Assembly (NCBI RefSeq): GCF_005893125.1 | Contig: NZ_VCJS01000055.1 | Span: 1 to 64,000 of the forward strand | Length of the DNA stretch: 64,000 nt | DNA from: Nonomuraea basaltis | GTDB taxonomy: Bacteria; Actinomycetota; Actinomycetes; Streptosporangiales; Streptosporangiaceae | Reading direction: 5' to 3' | Shown here: piece after piece, positions 25,703 through 34,565 of the stretch | Position numbering within the stretch: position 1 is the first letter of the stretch | How the letters are laid out: every line of letters begins with the position of its first letter | Program-made: the position numbers and the translations under genes | Notes under the pieces: model-generated | Database searches by the model: none | The model's input: the letters and a program-made list of their open reading frames with translations, nothing else | What the model was told of the DNA's origin: nothing

Positions 25703-26190
25703 GTCGCGTCCCCCGGCGTCGCCTGCGTGATGGCGGTCAGGCGTTCGGCCAGCTCGGCGGCCATCCCGTGGTCCAGCGCCTCGATCTTGACGGCCCCCGC
25801 GGACGAGGCCGTGGTGACCGTGATGTCGGCCAGCCCGAACAATCGCTGCACCGGCCCTCGCGCGGTGTCGATCCGCTGGATCCGTGACATGGGCGCCACC
25901 TTCCAGGTGTGCGTCAGCCACCCCTTGCGCGTGTAGACCGCGTCGTCGGTGATCTCCCACCGCTCCACCCGGTAGAAGGCGCGCGGCGCCACCACCGCGA
26001 TCACCAGGCATCCCACGGCGAACACCGCGACCGCCGCCCCCAGCCAGACCGGCCGATCGGTGAACACCCAGTACGACACCACCGCGACGGCGGCCACCGG
26101 CACCATCAGGATCAGCCACTGCACCGTCCACCAAGGGACCGCCCGCGGATCGGCCTGATTGCGCGGCGGCCGCAACGAGGTCGGGCTCAC
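25699..26190 (-). CDS. bPH2 domain membrane protein, YdbS-like
   Basis: A 163-residue protein with two N-terminal membrane helices (VQWLILMVPVAAVAVVSYW; LGAAVAVFAVGCLVIAVVA) and one bPH2 domain (ERWEITDDAVYTRKGWL, PMSRIQRIDTARGPVQRLFGLADI). It is the small partner usually encoded next to a YdbT-type protein. GTG 26190 overlaps the stop of the 76-residue gene upstream and its own stop overlaps the next start, so the three genes form a tightly coupled operon. Confidence 0.9.
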   Translation of the reverse strand: MSPTSLRPPRNQADPRAVPWWTVQWLILMVPVAAVAVVSYWVFTDRPVWLGAAVAVFAVGCLVIAVVAPRAFYRVERWEITDDAVYTRKGWLTHTWKVAPMSRIQRIDTARGPVQRLFGLADITVTTASSAGAVKIEALDHGMAAELAERLTAITQATPGDAT

Positions 26191-26417
26191 TCGTCCGCCT
26201 CCTCTTTCATCTTCATCGAGTCGGCGACGGCGAGCAGCACGAAGCCGAGCACGCCGATCACGATGGCCGCGAACACTTCGTACCCCTCGAGGACCGTCAG
26301 GTGGTTGACCACGATCAGGTCGTGCGCCCACCGCCACCAACCGAGCAGAGTGTTCACCAGGCCGCCAACCCCCTGCAGGAGCAGCAGCCAGCCGAGCACC
26401 CACAACACCGCTTTCAT
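26187..26417 (-). CDS. Small two-helix membrane protein
   Basis: A 76-residue protein with two hydrophobic helices (VLWVLGWLLLLQGVGGLVNTLL; VFAAIVIGVLGFVLLAVA), a Trp-rich loop between them (GWWRWAHDLI), and a charged C-terminus rich in Lys, Glu and Asp. I do not recognise the family. As first gene of the PH-domain operon it is likely a membrane partner of the two bPH2 proteins. It is divergent from the histidine kinase gene over 110 bp. Confidence 0.75.
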   Translation of the reverse strand: MKAVLWVLGWLLLLQGVGGLVNTLLGWWRWAHDLIVVNHLTVLEGYEVFAAIVIGVLGFVLLAVADSMKMKEEADE

Positions 26418-26527
26418 GCCACAACCCTCGCCTCCGTACGGAGCGGGCCGCGTCGGCCGTAGGTCTCGGGAGACACCGACTTTGGTCGCTGTCGCAGAGC
26501 CCTCGGCAGGGCCTAACCTCGGTACAC

Positions 26528-27754
26528 GTGACGGAAGTGCGGGGGGAGGACGGGCTCGTCCCCGAGTATCGGTGGGCGCTGCCGTCGGTGCTGCTCGGCG
26601 ACGGCCGCGAGGGCCGCCGGGTGCGGCGCTCGACGCGCGACTGGATCGTCGACATCACCGTCTTCCTGCTCGCCTGCGGCATCACGCTCCTGACGCTGCC
26701 GGAGCTCCAGGACGAGCCCAACCTGCTCCTGGCGATCGAGCAGGTCGTGGGCGCCCTGTCGTGCGCGGCGGTCTGGCTGCGGCGCAGGTGGCCGGTCGGG
26801 CTCGCGCTGGTGACGATCGTGCTGTCGTCGTACCTGGAGCTCGCCGGCGGGGCCTCGGTCGTGGCGATGTTCACTGTGGCGGTGCACCGGCCGTTCAAGA
26901 TCTCCGGGCCGATCACGCTGCTGGCCATCTTCACCTTGGGCCCGTACGTCGTCCTGCGGCCGCAGGAGGAGCTGTCGCCGCTGGCGACGGGCATCGTCGG
27001 GACGGCCATCGTGCTGACCGTGTTCGCGTGGGGCATCGTGATCAGGGCCAGGCGGCAGCTCATCTGGTCGCTCAGGCAGCGCGCCGACATCGCCGCCGAG
27101 GAGGCCAAGCGGCTCGAACGCGAGCGGATCGCCAGGGAGATGCACGACGTGCTCGCGCACCGCATCTCCATGCTCAGCCTGCACGCCGGCGCGCTGGAGT
27201 TCCGCCCGGACGCGCCCGCCGACGAGATCTCCAGGGCGGCGGGGGCCATCAGGAGCAACGCCCACCTGGCCTTACAGGACCTGCGCGAGGTGATCGGCGT
27301 GCTGCGGCACGCGGCGCCGGGCGAGGACGACACCGTGCCCGACCGGCCGCAGCCCACCCTCGCCGACCTGCCCACGCTGGTCGAGGAGTGCCGGCAGGCG
27401 GGCATGGACATACGGCTCGACCTGCGGGCCGGCGGCGCGCCCGAAGGGCTGGGCCGCAACCTCTACCGCATCGTGCAGGAGGCGCTCACCAACGCCCGCA
27501 AGCACGCGGGCGGGGCGCCGGTGACCGTAACCGTGACCGGAAAGCGCGGCAAGGGGCTGTCGGCGGAGGTACGCAACCCGCTCTGGTCCCGCCACCCCCT
27601 GCGCATCCCGGGGGCGAAGGCGGGGCTCATCGGGCTGACGGAGCGGGCGGAGCTGGCCGGGGGCAGGCTGGAGCACGGCCCGACGCCGGAGGGGGAGTTC
27701 GTGGTACGCGCCTGGCTGCCGTGGCCGGTGGAGACGACTCTGGAGGACGCATGA
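26528..27754 (+). CDS. NarL-type sensor histidine kinase
   Basis: A 408-residue membrane kinase: cytoplasmic N-terminus, four to five membrane helices (about 40-170), a short coiled segment, a HisKA_3 dimerisation domain with phospho-His in REMHDVLAHRISML (about 205), and a HATPase_c domain with N box VQEALTNARKHAG and a glycine box near GLIGLTERAELAGG. No extracellular sensor domain is seen, so it may sense within the membrane. GTG 26528 starts the gene. Its stop overlaps the response regulator ATG by 4 bases, a classic two-component pair. Confidence 0.94.
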   Translation: MTEVRGEDGLVPEYRWALPSVLLGDGREGRRVRRSTRDWIVDITVFLLACGITLLTLPELQDEPNLLLAIEQVVGALSCAAVWLRRRWPVGLALVTIVLSSYLELAGGASVVAMFTVAVHRPFKISGPITLLAIFTLGPYVVLRPQEELSPLATGIVGTAIVLTVFAWGIVIRARRQLIWSLRQRADIAAEEAKRLERERIAREMHDVLAHRISMLSLHAGALEFRPDAPADEISRAAGAIRSNAHLALQDLREVIGVLRHAAPGEDDTVPDRPQPTLADLPTLVEECRQAGMDIRLDLRAGGAPEGLGRNLYRIVQEALTNARKHAGGAPVTVTVTGKRGKGLSAEVRNPLWSRHPLRIPGAKAGLIGLTERAELAGGRLEHGPTPEGEFVVRAWLPWPVETTLEDA

Positions 27755-28431
27755 CAACACCGGCCGGCGGGCCGATCAGGCTGCTGATCGTCGACGACGA
27801 CGCCATGGTACGAGCCGGGCTGTCGATGATCCTGGGCGGCGCGGGCGACATGGAGATCGTGGCCGAGGCCGGCGACGGGTCCGAGGTGCCGCCCTTAGTG
27901 GCCGAGCACCGGCCCGACGTGGTGCTGATGGACATCCGCATGCCGGGCGTCGACGGGCTCACCGCCACCGAGGCGCTGCGGGCCCCATCGACACGCGGGG
28001 CGTCGCCGCCCGAGGTGGTGGTGCTGACCACGTTCCACGCCGACGCGCAGGTGCTGCGGGCGCTGCGGGCGGGGGCGGCCGGGTTCCTGCTGAAGGACAT
28101 CCCGCCGGGCGACCTCGTGCAGGCGATCAGGAAGGTGGCCGCGGGGGAGCCGATCCTGTCGCCGGTGGTGACCAGGCAGCTGATCACGCACGTGTCGGAC
28201 GGCGGGGCGGGGGAGCGTACGGAGCGGGCCAGGAAGCTGCTCGCCCGGCTCAGCGAGCGGGAGCGCGAGGTGGCGCTGGCCGTGGGTCAGGGCCGGTCCA
28301 ACGCCGAGATCTCGCGGGAGCTGTACATGAGCGTGCCCACGGTCAAGGCGCACGTCTCGCGGATCCTCACCAAGCTGGACCTCAACAACCGGGTCCAGGT
28401 GGCGCTGCTGGTCTACGACGCGAGCAGCTGA
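27751..28431 (+). CDS. NarL/FixJ-family response regulator
   Basis: A 226-residue regulator. The receiver domain (about 9-130) has the DDD acidic cluster (IVDDDAMVRAG), phospho-Asp in VVLMDIRMPG, Thr in LTTFH and Lys in LLKDIPPG. The C-terminal LuxR-type HTH is LSEREREVALAVGQGRSNAEIS with VPTVKAHVSRILTKL. All phosphorylation residues are intact. It is coupled to the preceding kinase by ATGA overlap. The divergent small membrane/PH operon is one plausible target, but no operator is identified. Confidence 0.95.
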   Translation: MTTPAGGPIRLLIVDDDAMVRAGLSMILGGAGDMEIVAEAGDGSEVPPLVAEHRPDVVLMDIRMPGVDGLTATEALRAPSTRGASPPEVVVLTTFHADAQVLRALRAGAAGFLLKDIPPGDLVQAIRKVAAGEPILSPVVTRQLITHVSDGGAGERTERARKLLARLSEREREVALAVGQGRSNAEISRELYMSVPTVKAHVSRILTKLDLNNRVQVALLVYDASS

Positions 28432-29496
28432 TCACCCCGTCAGCAGCCGCTCGATCGTGGCCCGGTGCAGCACCAGGTCGTCGGGGTCGTCGGGGACCGG
28501 CTGCTCGCCGAAGTGGATCCTGCGCTGCCACACCCGGGCCATGATGATCCCGTGCCGGAGGGCGGCGTACATCTCGTAGAAGTCCATGTCGCGCGGCTCG
28601 TACCCGGTGATCTTGCGATATGTCCGGCAGACGTCGTCGCGGCGCATGAAGCCCGGCATGCCCGGTAGATCTATGGCGACCGTGAGGTCCTGGAAGAACC
28701 GGTGCAGGAAGATCATCCAGGACAGGTCCAGCTCGCGCGGCCCCACGGCGGCCATCTCCCAGTCGAGCACCGCGACCGGGGTGAAGTCCTGGAACATCAT
28801 GTTCCCGATCCTGGCGTCGCCCCAGCACAGCACATCAGGACCGGGATCCGCCGGCCAGTGCGACTCCAGCCAGTCGAAGGCCCGCTCCAGCAGCGGGATG
28901 CGCCGCTCGCCGTGCGCCCACTCGTAGTACGCGTACGCCGCCTCGACGTGCGCCCGCAGCCCGGCGGCCGTCCCGAGCGGGGCCAGCTCCTCCCGTGTGA
29001 ACGAGGTCTGGTGCAGCGCCGCCAGGATCCCCACACCGGCGTCCTGCAGCCTGCGCTGGTCCTCGGGCGCCGCGTCGCACAGCCACCCGCCGAACGTGTA
29101 CGGCATCACGTCCGGCGGCACTTCGCCCTCGGCGCGCTCCATGACGAGGAACGGCGTGCCGAGCGGGCCGGGATCCGGCTCGAACCAGAGGGCCCGGGGC
29201 GCTGGAATTCCAGCTTTTTCCCTGGCCAGGCGCATTATCTCGAACTGAGCCCGCAAATCGTACGAAGGAAACACTGGAACCGCTTCTCCCGCAGGTGCCA
29301 GCCGCGCTACGCAGCGCGTTCTCCCCTCACCCCAGGTGGCGGTAAAGAACAGGGTCTCGCTTGACATGCCGTTGGTCGTGGGCCTTGACAGTTCGGACAC
29401 CGAGGCGCTCGCGCCGACCCGGCCGCGGAGCCACCCGGCCACCTGCTCGCGCAGTTCTTCCAGGTCACGGGTGGAGGTACGCATCTGGTCCGTCAC
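28432..29496 (-). CDS. Phosphotransferase family protein (APH/ACAD10-like)
   Basis: A 354-residue protein kinase-like fold enzyme. The Brenner catalytic motif reads CWGDARIGNMMF, with Trp in place of His of HGD, and the metal-binding motif is VLDWEMAAVGPRELDL. These variants are typical of the ACAD10/11-type small-molecule phosphotransferase group, often linked to hydroxyacyl-CoA metabolism. GTG 29496 is preceded by a perfect AGGAGG 6 bases upstream, so I rejected a longer version. Its stop abuts the response regulator stop (convergent). It is divergent from the NYN gene. The substrate is unknown; an antibiotic-resistance role is not indicated. Confidence 0.88.
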   Translation of the reverse strand: MTDQMRTSTRDLEELREQVAGWLRGRVGASASVSELSRPTTNGMSSETLFFTATWGEGRTRCVARLAPAGEAVPVFPSYDLRAQFEIMRLAREKAGIPAPRALWFEPDPGPLGTPFLVMERAEGEVPPDVMPYTFGGWLCDAAPEDQRRLQDAGVGILAALHQTSFTREELAPLGTAAGLRAHVEAAYAYYEWAHGERRIPLLERAFDWLESHWPADPGPDVLCWGDARIGNMMFQDFTPVAVLDWEMAAVGPRELDLSWMIFLHRFFQDLTVAIDLPGMPGFMRRDDVCRTYRKITGYEPRDMDFYEMYAALRHGIIMARVWQRRIHFGEQPVPDDPDDLVLHRATIERLLTG

Positions 29497-29640
29497 GGTC
29501 GGCCTCCTGGGTGAACGCCTGCCCCGGGACAGTCGTACACCCCCAACCAAGCGCTCGTCCATACTGAAGCGACCGTTACGGTCAGGTACGCGGCAGCCGT
29601 ACCCTTGTCTGAAAGGGCATGTCACGAAGGGACAAGTGGG

Positions 29641-30963
29641 ATGAGTTCAGCGGGTGAAGGCCTGTCTCGCCCGCTTCCCGAGCAGGTGCGGCTCAATGTC
29701 GTCGACCTGGCGGCTCAGGTTCTCGGGACGATGCCCGCTGTGTCCATACCGCCGCCGTTGCGTGGGATCGCGAAGTTCGATCCTCGCAAGCGGGCCAAGC
29801 TGGGCAGCGCGCCCATTGCCGCGCAACTGGAGAACGACAAGAAGTTCCGCGAGCTGGTGGCCGAGTCGGTGGCCGCCGGTTGGCCCGAGCTGGTCGCGGC
29901 GCTGGCCGAGGGCAACGTGCCGCCCGCCGCCGATCCCGTTCTCGTGGCCGCGGCCGCGTACCTCACCCGGCCGCCCGGCTGGGAAGAGATGATCGAGATG
30001 GCCCGCACCGATCTCGAGCAGTCCGCCGTGGCGGCCGAGGGATCGGAGCGCGAAGAGGCGGTCTCCCGGCTGCGGGAGCAGCTCGCCGCGCAGAAAACGG
30101 CCGCCAAAGAGGAGGCCGACCGGCTGCGCGAGCAGATCAAGCTCGCCCGCGCGGAGAACTCCGACCTGCGGCGCAGGCTCCACGACGCCCGCGAACGCGC
30201 CAGGGCCGCGGTCGCGCGGGCCGAGGAGATGGAGCGCGCGGCCGAGGAGGCCAGGTCGGCCGCGGTGGCCGCGGGCAGCGCGGGGGAGTCCGAGCTGCGG
30301 CGGCTCCGCGAGCGGCTGGCCGACGTGGAGAAACAGCTCGAAGCCTCGCGCCGGGCCGCCCGTGAGGGCAGGAGTATCGAGGACGCCCGCATCAGGGTGC
30401 TGCTCGACGCGCTGCAGGACGCCTCGGCCGGCCTGCGCAGGGAGCTCGCCCTGCCCACGACCATCAGCCGGCCCGCCGACTCGGTGGCGGCGCTCACCGG
30501 TGAGCGCCCCGGCGTGCGCGGGGTTCCCGCCCGGGCGCTCGCCGACGACGACCCGCAACTGCTCGACCAGCTCCTGGGCCTGCCGCAGGTGCACCTGATC
30601 ATCGACGGCTACAACGTCACCAAGACCGGCTACGGCACGCTCACGCTCGCCGACCAGCGCAACCGGCTGATGACCGGCCTCGGCGGGCTGGTCGCGCAGA
30701 CCAGGGTCGAGGTGACCGTGGTGTTCGACGGCGCCGAGCTGAACGCCCCCGTCCAGGTGGTGGCGCCGCGCGGGGTGCGCGTGCTGTTCAGCGCGCCGGG
30801 GGAGATCGCCGACGACCTCATCCGCCAGCTCGTACGCGCGGAGCCGCCCGGCCGGGCCATCGCCGTGGTGTCGTCGGACCGCGAGGTCGCCGAGTCCGTC
30901 AGGCGGATGGGAGCCAGACCCGTTCAGTCTGCCTTGCTGCTGCGCCGGCTGGGCCGCGCCTAG
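29641..30963 (+). CDS. NYN-domain (YacP-like) ribonuclease with coiled coil
   Basis: A 440-residue protein in three parts: an N-terminal alpha-helical domain (1-125; IPPPLRGIAKFDPRKRAKLGS is characteristic), a long charged coiled coil (about 130-255, rich in Arg, Glu and Ala), and a C-terminal NYN domain of YacP type (about 318-440) with acidic residues in LIIDGYNVTKTGYG, TVVFDGAE and VSSDREVAE. NYN/PIN-fold enzymes cut RNA; in Bacillus the YacP homologue Rae1 cuts mRNA on the ribosome. The long N-terminal region is actinobacterial. ATG 29641 follows GAAGGGACAAGTGGG. Confidence 0.88.
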   Translation: MSSAGEGLSRPLPEQVRLNVVDLAAQVLGTMPAVSIPPPLRGIAKFDPRKRAKLGSAPIAAQLENDKKFRELVAESVAAGWPELVAALAEGNVPPAADPVLVAAAAYLTRPPGWEEMIEMARTDLEQSAVAAEGSEREEAVSRLREQLAAQKTAAKEEADRLREQIKLARAENSDLRRRLHDARERARAAVARAEEMERAAEEARSAAVAAGSAGESELRRLRERLADVEKQLEASRRAAREGRSIEDARIRVLLDALQDASAGLRRELALPTTISRPADSVAALTGERPGVRGVPARALADDDPQLLDQLLGLPQVHLIIDGYNVTKTGYGTLTLADQRNRLMTGLGGLVAQTRVEVTVVFDGAELNAPVQVVAPRGVRVLFSAPGEIADDLIRQLVRAEPPGRAIAVVSSDREVAESVRRMGARPVQSALLLRRLGRA

Positions 30964-31057
30964 ATTACGACTTGCTCAGTTTTGTTTGTAGGGGTGAGAC
31001 CCCACCCGCCACGTCTGTACTATTTCGCCCCAGACGTTACCCGCTGGGAGGCGACAC

Positions 31058-32032
31058 GTGAGGTTTGGCCGGGTGCCGGTGGCCGCGGGAATCGCGTTCG
31101 GACTGGTGCTGTCCTCCACGGGAGCGGCCACCGCTGATCCCAAGCCCACGCTCAGTCAGGCGAAGGCCAAGCTCGAGAAGCTCAACGACAAGGCCGACAA
31201 GGTCGTCGACCGGTACAACACGGCCACGGAGCGGTACGACAAGGCCAAGAGCACCTACGTCAAGCTGAACGACGGCTACAAACGCAAGCTGGAGACGGTC
31301 GCGGACCTGCACGAACAGGTGGTCAACATGGCCGTCGACACCTATCGGCTCGGCGGCGACCTCACCACCTGGCGGGGGTTCGTCAGCGCCGACCAGCCTG
31401 AGAACTTCCTGGCGCGGATGGCGCTGACCGGGCAGATGTCGCAGGAGCGGGCCGAGAAGCTGGCCGCGTTCGACCGGGAGAACCGCGGGCTGAAGGCCGA
31501 GCGCGACAAGGCGCAGGATGCGCTGGAGGCGGCGGACAAGGAACGCGACGAGGTGGAGAAGGAGCGCTCGGAGATCCGCAAGCTGATCGCCGAGCAGAAG
31601 AAGCTCCTGAAGAAGCTGGGCGCGTACAACCCCGGGAACCCGAACAGCGTCGGCATGAAGTACACGGGGCCGGCGTCGGGGAACGCGGCGGCGGTGCTGC
31701 AGTTCGCGTTCGCGCAGGTCGGAAAGCCGTACGTGTACGGGGGAACGGGGCCGGGCGGCTGGGACTGCTCCGGCCTGACCCAGGCGGCCTGGCGTGCCGG
31801 GGGCGTGTCGCTGCCTCGTACGACGTGGCAGCAGTGGGCGTGGGGAGCCGCCCGCAAGGTGCCGATCGAGTCGCTCCAGCCCGGGGACCTGATCTTCAGC
31901 GAGGGGTTGGGGCACGTCAGCATCTATGCCGGCAACGGGCAGATCGTGCACGCGCCGCAGACGGGCGACGTCGTCAAGGTCGTCAAACTCTCCGCCTACG
32001 GCCGCCGCCTCATGGGTGCTATCCGCCCGTAG
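31058..32032 (+). CDS. Secreted NlpC/P60 peptidoglycan hydrolase with coiled coil
   Basis: A 324-residue secreted protein: signal peptide (about 1-27, ending ATA-DP), a long coiled-coil region (about 30-190, heptad-like Lys/Glu/Asp/Leu), and a C-terminal NlpC/P60 cysteine peptidase (about 205-324). The catalytic Cys is in GWDCSGLTQ and the His in LGHVSIYAG; VHAPQTG follows. Such proteins (RipA type) cut D-Glu to diaminopimelate bonds in peptide stems during cell division, with the coiled coil acting as inhibitory or targeting module. GTG 31058 follows GGGAGG. The same gene order (NlpC/P60 near pimB') exists in mycobacteria, from memory. Confidence 0.93.
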   Translation: MRFGRVPVAAGIAFGLVLSSTGAATADPKPTLSQAKAKLEKLNDKADKVVDRYNTATERYDKAKSTYVKLNDGYKRKLETVADLHEQVVNMAVDTYRLGGDLTTWRGFVSADQPENFLARMALTGQMSQERAEKLAAFDRENRGLKAERDKAQDALEAADKERDEVEKERSEIRKLIAEQKKLLKKLGAYNPGNPNSVGMKYTGPASGNAAAVLQFAFAQVGKPYVYGGTGPGGWDCSGLTQAAWRAGGVSLPRTTWQQWAWGAARKVPIESLQPGDLIFSEGLGHVSIYAGNGQIVHAPQTGDVVKVVKLSAYGRRLMGAIRP

Positions 32033-32417
32033 CGTCCTGATCGGTCCCGTTACGCCTCAGTCCTGGCGTGGCCGTGTTTCGGGCCGTTGAGGGAACCATT
32101 TCGGTCTCTGGCCGGCCCTCGTTCACGACCCCGGCTCGCTTTCTACCGGCGGCTCACATCGATCCGCCGACGACTTACGGCGGGCACGCGCTTGTGGTGC
32201 GGAGCATGCGGCCCGAGACCCCTGCCGCCGTGCCCGCGCCGGGTCGGCGGAAAGGTGCGCCTCAGCGCTGTGCGGTGCCCGCCGTTGTGCCCGCGCCGGG
32301 TCGGCGGGATGTGTCCGGTGGTGCGTGGCGCGTTGTGTGCGCGGTCAAGGCGGCGTGCGGTACGGGGATGCGGGTGTGCCGGATCATACGCGCAGGCCCG
32401 ATCGGTCGCGGGGGCGC
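32033..32417. other. Non-coding interval with a 21-bp direct repeat (385 bp)
   Basis: It lies between the convergent NlpC/P60 gene and the LysR gene. I see no credible gene. The main structure is a 21-base direct repeat at 32230-32250 and 32287-32307, start to start 57 bases, within a T/G-skewed stretch. Confidence 0.6.
32230..32307. repeat. Pair of 21-bp direct repeats
   Basis: The words at 32230-32250 and 32287-32307 are identical over 21 bases and contain CGCGCCGGGTCGGCGG. Flanking bases are similar (GCCGCC and GCCGTT before), suggesting a duplicated 57-base unit that has drifted. Function is unknown. Confidence 0.65.
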
Positions 32418-33314
32418 TCAGGCGCGAGCCGTCAGGGTGGCGAGGAAGGCGGAGACGGCCGGCGGGCGGTCCGTTGGGGGCAGGGTGGCGGCGAGGATGG
32501 TGCGGGAGGGCAGTGACGGCGACGGGCGGAGGAGCCGGATGTCGGGGCGGGCGGTCGAGTGCCCGGCGATCGACGGATACAGCATCACGCCCACCCCTGC
32601 CGCCACCAGTCCCTGCCTGCCGTTCCAGTCGTCGCACACGTGGCTGATCCGCGGCGCCCCGCCCAGTGCCGCCGCGAGCTGCGAGATGGGCCCGAGGCAG
32701 TCGGGATGGGTGCCGTCGATCCACCGATCCGCCGCCAGGTCCCGCAGCCGCACCCGGGTCCCCTTGGCCAGCGGATGGGTGGCCGCGAGCGCGACCAGAA
32801 GCTCGTCCTCCCGCAACGGCGTCAGAACGACGCCGACCGCGCCCGCCGCGCCGGTCAGGTCCCAGGAGGTCAGGAGGGCTATGTCGGCATCGCCGTCCAG
32901 CACGGCGGCGCACGGGTCGTGCTCGCCGGAGCGGACCGTCAGGGACAGATCGACGCCCGGATGCCGGGCCGCGAACGATCGGAAGCGTTCAGGAAGGTAG
33001 CTCGTCGCGGCGCTCGGGAACGCCGACACCCGTACCCGCCCCGCCTCGGCCGTCGCGAAGGCCCGCATCCGGGTCTCGAACAGCCGCATCCCCCTCAGCA
33101 CCTCGCCCGCCTGCTCCAGCGCTGCCCGCCCCGCGTCCGTGGGCCGGACGCCGCGCGGCAGCCGTTCGAACAGCCGTACTCCCGTGTGCCGCTCCAGCGT
33201 GGCGATCTGCCGGGACACGGCGGGCTGCGTCATGGACAGCTCCTCGGCCGCCGCCGAGAACGATCCCAGCCTCCCGACCTCCACCAGCACCTTGAGCGAC
33301 CAGATGTCAAGCAT
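32418..33314 (-). CDS. LysR-family transcriptional regulator
   Basis: A 298-residue LTTR. The N-terminal winged HTH is textbook (LGSFSAAAEELSMTQPAVSRQIATLERHTGVRLFER) and the C-terminal periplasmic-binding-protein-like effector domain covers about 90-290. It is divergent from a methyltransferase gene, with 70 bp between starts. Such divergent layouts usually mean that the LysR protein controls the neighbour and itself. ATG 33314 starts directly before the HTH. Confidence 0.94.
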   Translation of the reverse strand: MLDIWSLKVLVEVGRLGSFSAAAEELSMTQPAVSRQIATLERHTGVRLFERLPRGVRPTDAGRAALEQAGEVLRGMRLFETRMRAFATAEAGRVRVSAFPSAATSYLPERFRSFAARHPGVDLSLTVRSGEHDPCAAVLDGDADIALLTSWDLTGAAGAVGVVLTPLREDELLVALAATHPLAKGTRVRLRDLAADRWIDGTHPDCLGPISQLAAALGGAPRISHVCDDWNGRQGLVAAGVGVMLYPSIAGHSTARPDIRLLRPSPSLPSRTILAATLPPTDRPPAVSAFLATLTARA

Positions 33315-33384
33315 GTGTCAAGCTTATGGGTTCCATGCCGAACCCGCAGTGGTGTGCATGTCTCCGGCCCGTCATCCTCGGCCT

Positions 33385-34107
33385 ATGGAGACGATGGACA
33401 ACCACCAGTACACATGGCTGAGCGAGGTGCTTCCCCCGAGCCCGCAGCGGATACTCGACGCCGGGTGCGGCCGCGGCGAGCTGGCCGCCGAGCTGATGAG
33501 ACGCGGCCACACGGTCACCGCGATCGACATCTCGCAGGAGGCCGTCGAGGCGGCCCGGGCGGCCGGAGTGCCCGCGCGCCGGGCCGACATCACCGGCCAT
33601 TCCGGCCTGGCCGACTACGACGATGGATCATTGTTCGATGTGATCGTCATGTCGCTCTCGCTGCACCACATGCATCCGCTCGAGGCGGCGCTGGACCGCG
33701 TGTCGGGCCTGTTGGACGAGGACGGGCTGCTGATGGTGGACGAGTTCGCCTGGGACTGGGCGGACGGGGCCGCGGCCGCCTGGTTCTACGATACTGGATC
33801 GTTGCTGTCGGCCGCCGGCATCGCGGACTTTCCGCGCGAGCCCGGCCGTCCCGGACGCGACCCGGCCGAACGGTGGCGCGAGGCGCACGGGGACCACACC
33901 CCGGCAGCCGACATGATCGCCGCCGTCGCCGAGCGGTTCGAGGTCACGAGCCTGCGGCGGGAACCGTACTTATCGCGATATATCGGCGGAAAGGTGACGA
34001 ACAGTAGCACAGATGTCGTCAACGAGCTATGGCGCATCGAACGGGACCGGATCGCCGCCGGAATCCTGCCGCCCACGGGCTTCCGGTTGACAGCGCGAAA
34101 GATGTGA
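33385..34107 (+). CDS. SAM-dependent class I methyltransferase
   Basis: A 240-residue protein with the SAM-binding motif I ILDAGCGRGELAAELMRRGH, acidic motif AIDISQEAVEAAR, and FDVIVMSLSLHHM for motif IV. The region after about 110 is variable, with a Trp/Asp-rich segment. The substrate cannot be told; it is likely a small molecule. ATG 33385 or 33394 both fit; neither has a strong ribosome site, so a leaderless start is possible. It is the probable target of the divergent LysR regulator. Confidence 0.88.
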   Translation: METMDNHQYTWLSEVLPPSPQRILDAGCGRGELAAELMRRGHTVTAIDISQEAVEAARAAGVPARRADITGHSGLADYDDGSLFDVIVMSLSLHHMHPLEAALDRVSGLLDEDGLLMVDEFAWDWADGAAAAWFYDTGSLLSAAGIADFPREPGRPGRDPAERWREAHGDHTPAADMIAAVAERFEVTSLRREPYLSRYIGGKVTNSSTDVVNELWRIERDRIAAGILPPTGFRLTARKM

Positions 34108-34399
34108 CAAAAGCGACAATCGAGACCTTACAAAGGGGTGTGGCGCCGATTGTGAGCAGTGTCACATTTGCATAACGCAACCTGGCGTTCCAGCAGGGGT
34201 TTCAGACCTTACTGACCCCGTTATCGGATCTTTACAACATGACTCCGCCTTTGCAGAACCTTGACGGTTCGGCGTAGCTTCTGGCGTCGCGGCGACAAGC
34301 CATGCCGCCGCGAACCGGCATCGGTCCCCCGATGCGAGACAGATAAAGATCCGCTGGCCGCCCCCGTACATCCCCATTTCGAACGCATTGACGGGGTGG
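34108..34399. other. Long leader/promoter region upstream of the riboswitch
   Basis: The region has no gene and is less GC-rich than its surroundings, which fits a promoter-bearing leader. It contains words such as TTGTGAGCAGTGTCACA near 34150-34167, a loose GTGN(n)CAC dyad, and TTTACAAC near 34231. The actual promoter of the riboswitch-NlpC/P60 transcript should lie here, but I cannot fix its -10 and -35. Confidence 0.5.
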
Positions 34400-34545
34400 C
34401 GGCCCGCCGAGTCCGTGCAGCCAGGAGGCACGGAGCCGGGGAACCATCGATCCCATTTCCTAGGGATCAGGGGTGAATCGACGCGTATCGCGTCGTAGGG
34501 CTACTTCCAGGCCCGAATCCGTCAGCTAACCCGGTAGGCATTCGT
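34400..34545 (+). ncRNA. ydaO/yuaA-type c-di-AMP riboswitch
   Basis: The leader of the second NlpC/P60 gene carries the conserved blocks of the ydaO-yuaA riboswitch in order: a GCCGAGTCCGTGC/GCACGG hairpin (34406-34433), GAGCCGGGGAACC (34433-34445), CAGGGGTGAATCG (34468-34480), GTAGGGCTAC (34495-34504), and CCCGAATCCGTCAGCTAACC followed by GGTAGGC (34512-34539). Family members bind cyclic di-AMP and usually switch off cell-wall hydrolase and resuscitation-factor genes in actinobacteria. The ribosome site AAGGAG lies 10-15 bases past the 3' end. The boundaries are approximate. Confidence 0.9.
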
Positions 34546-34565
34546 GGAAGACTCAAGGAGCAATC

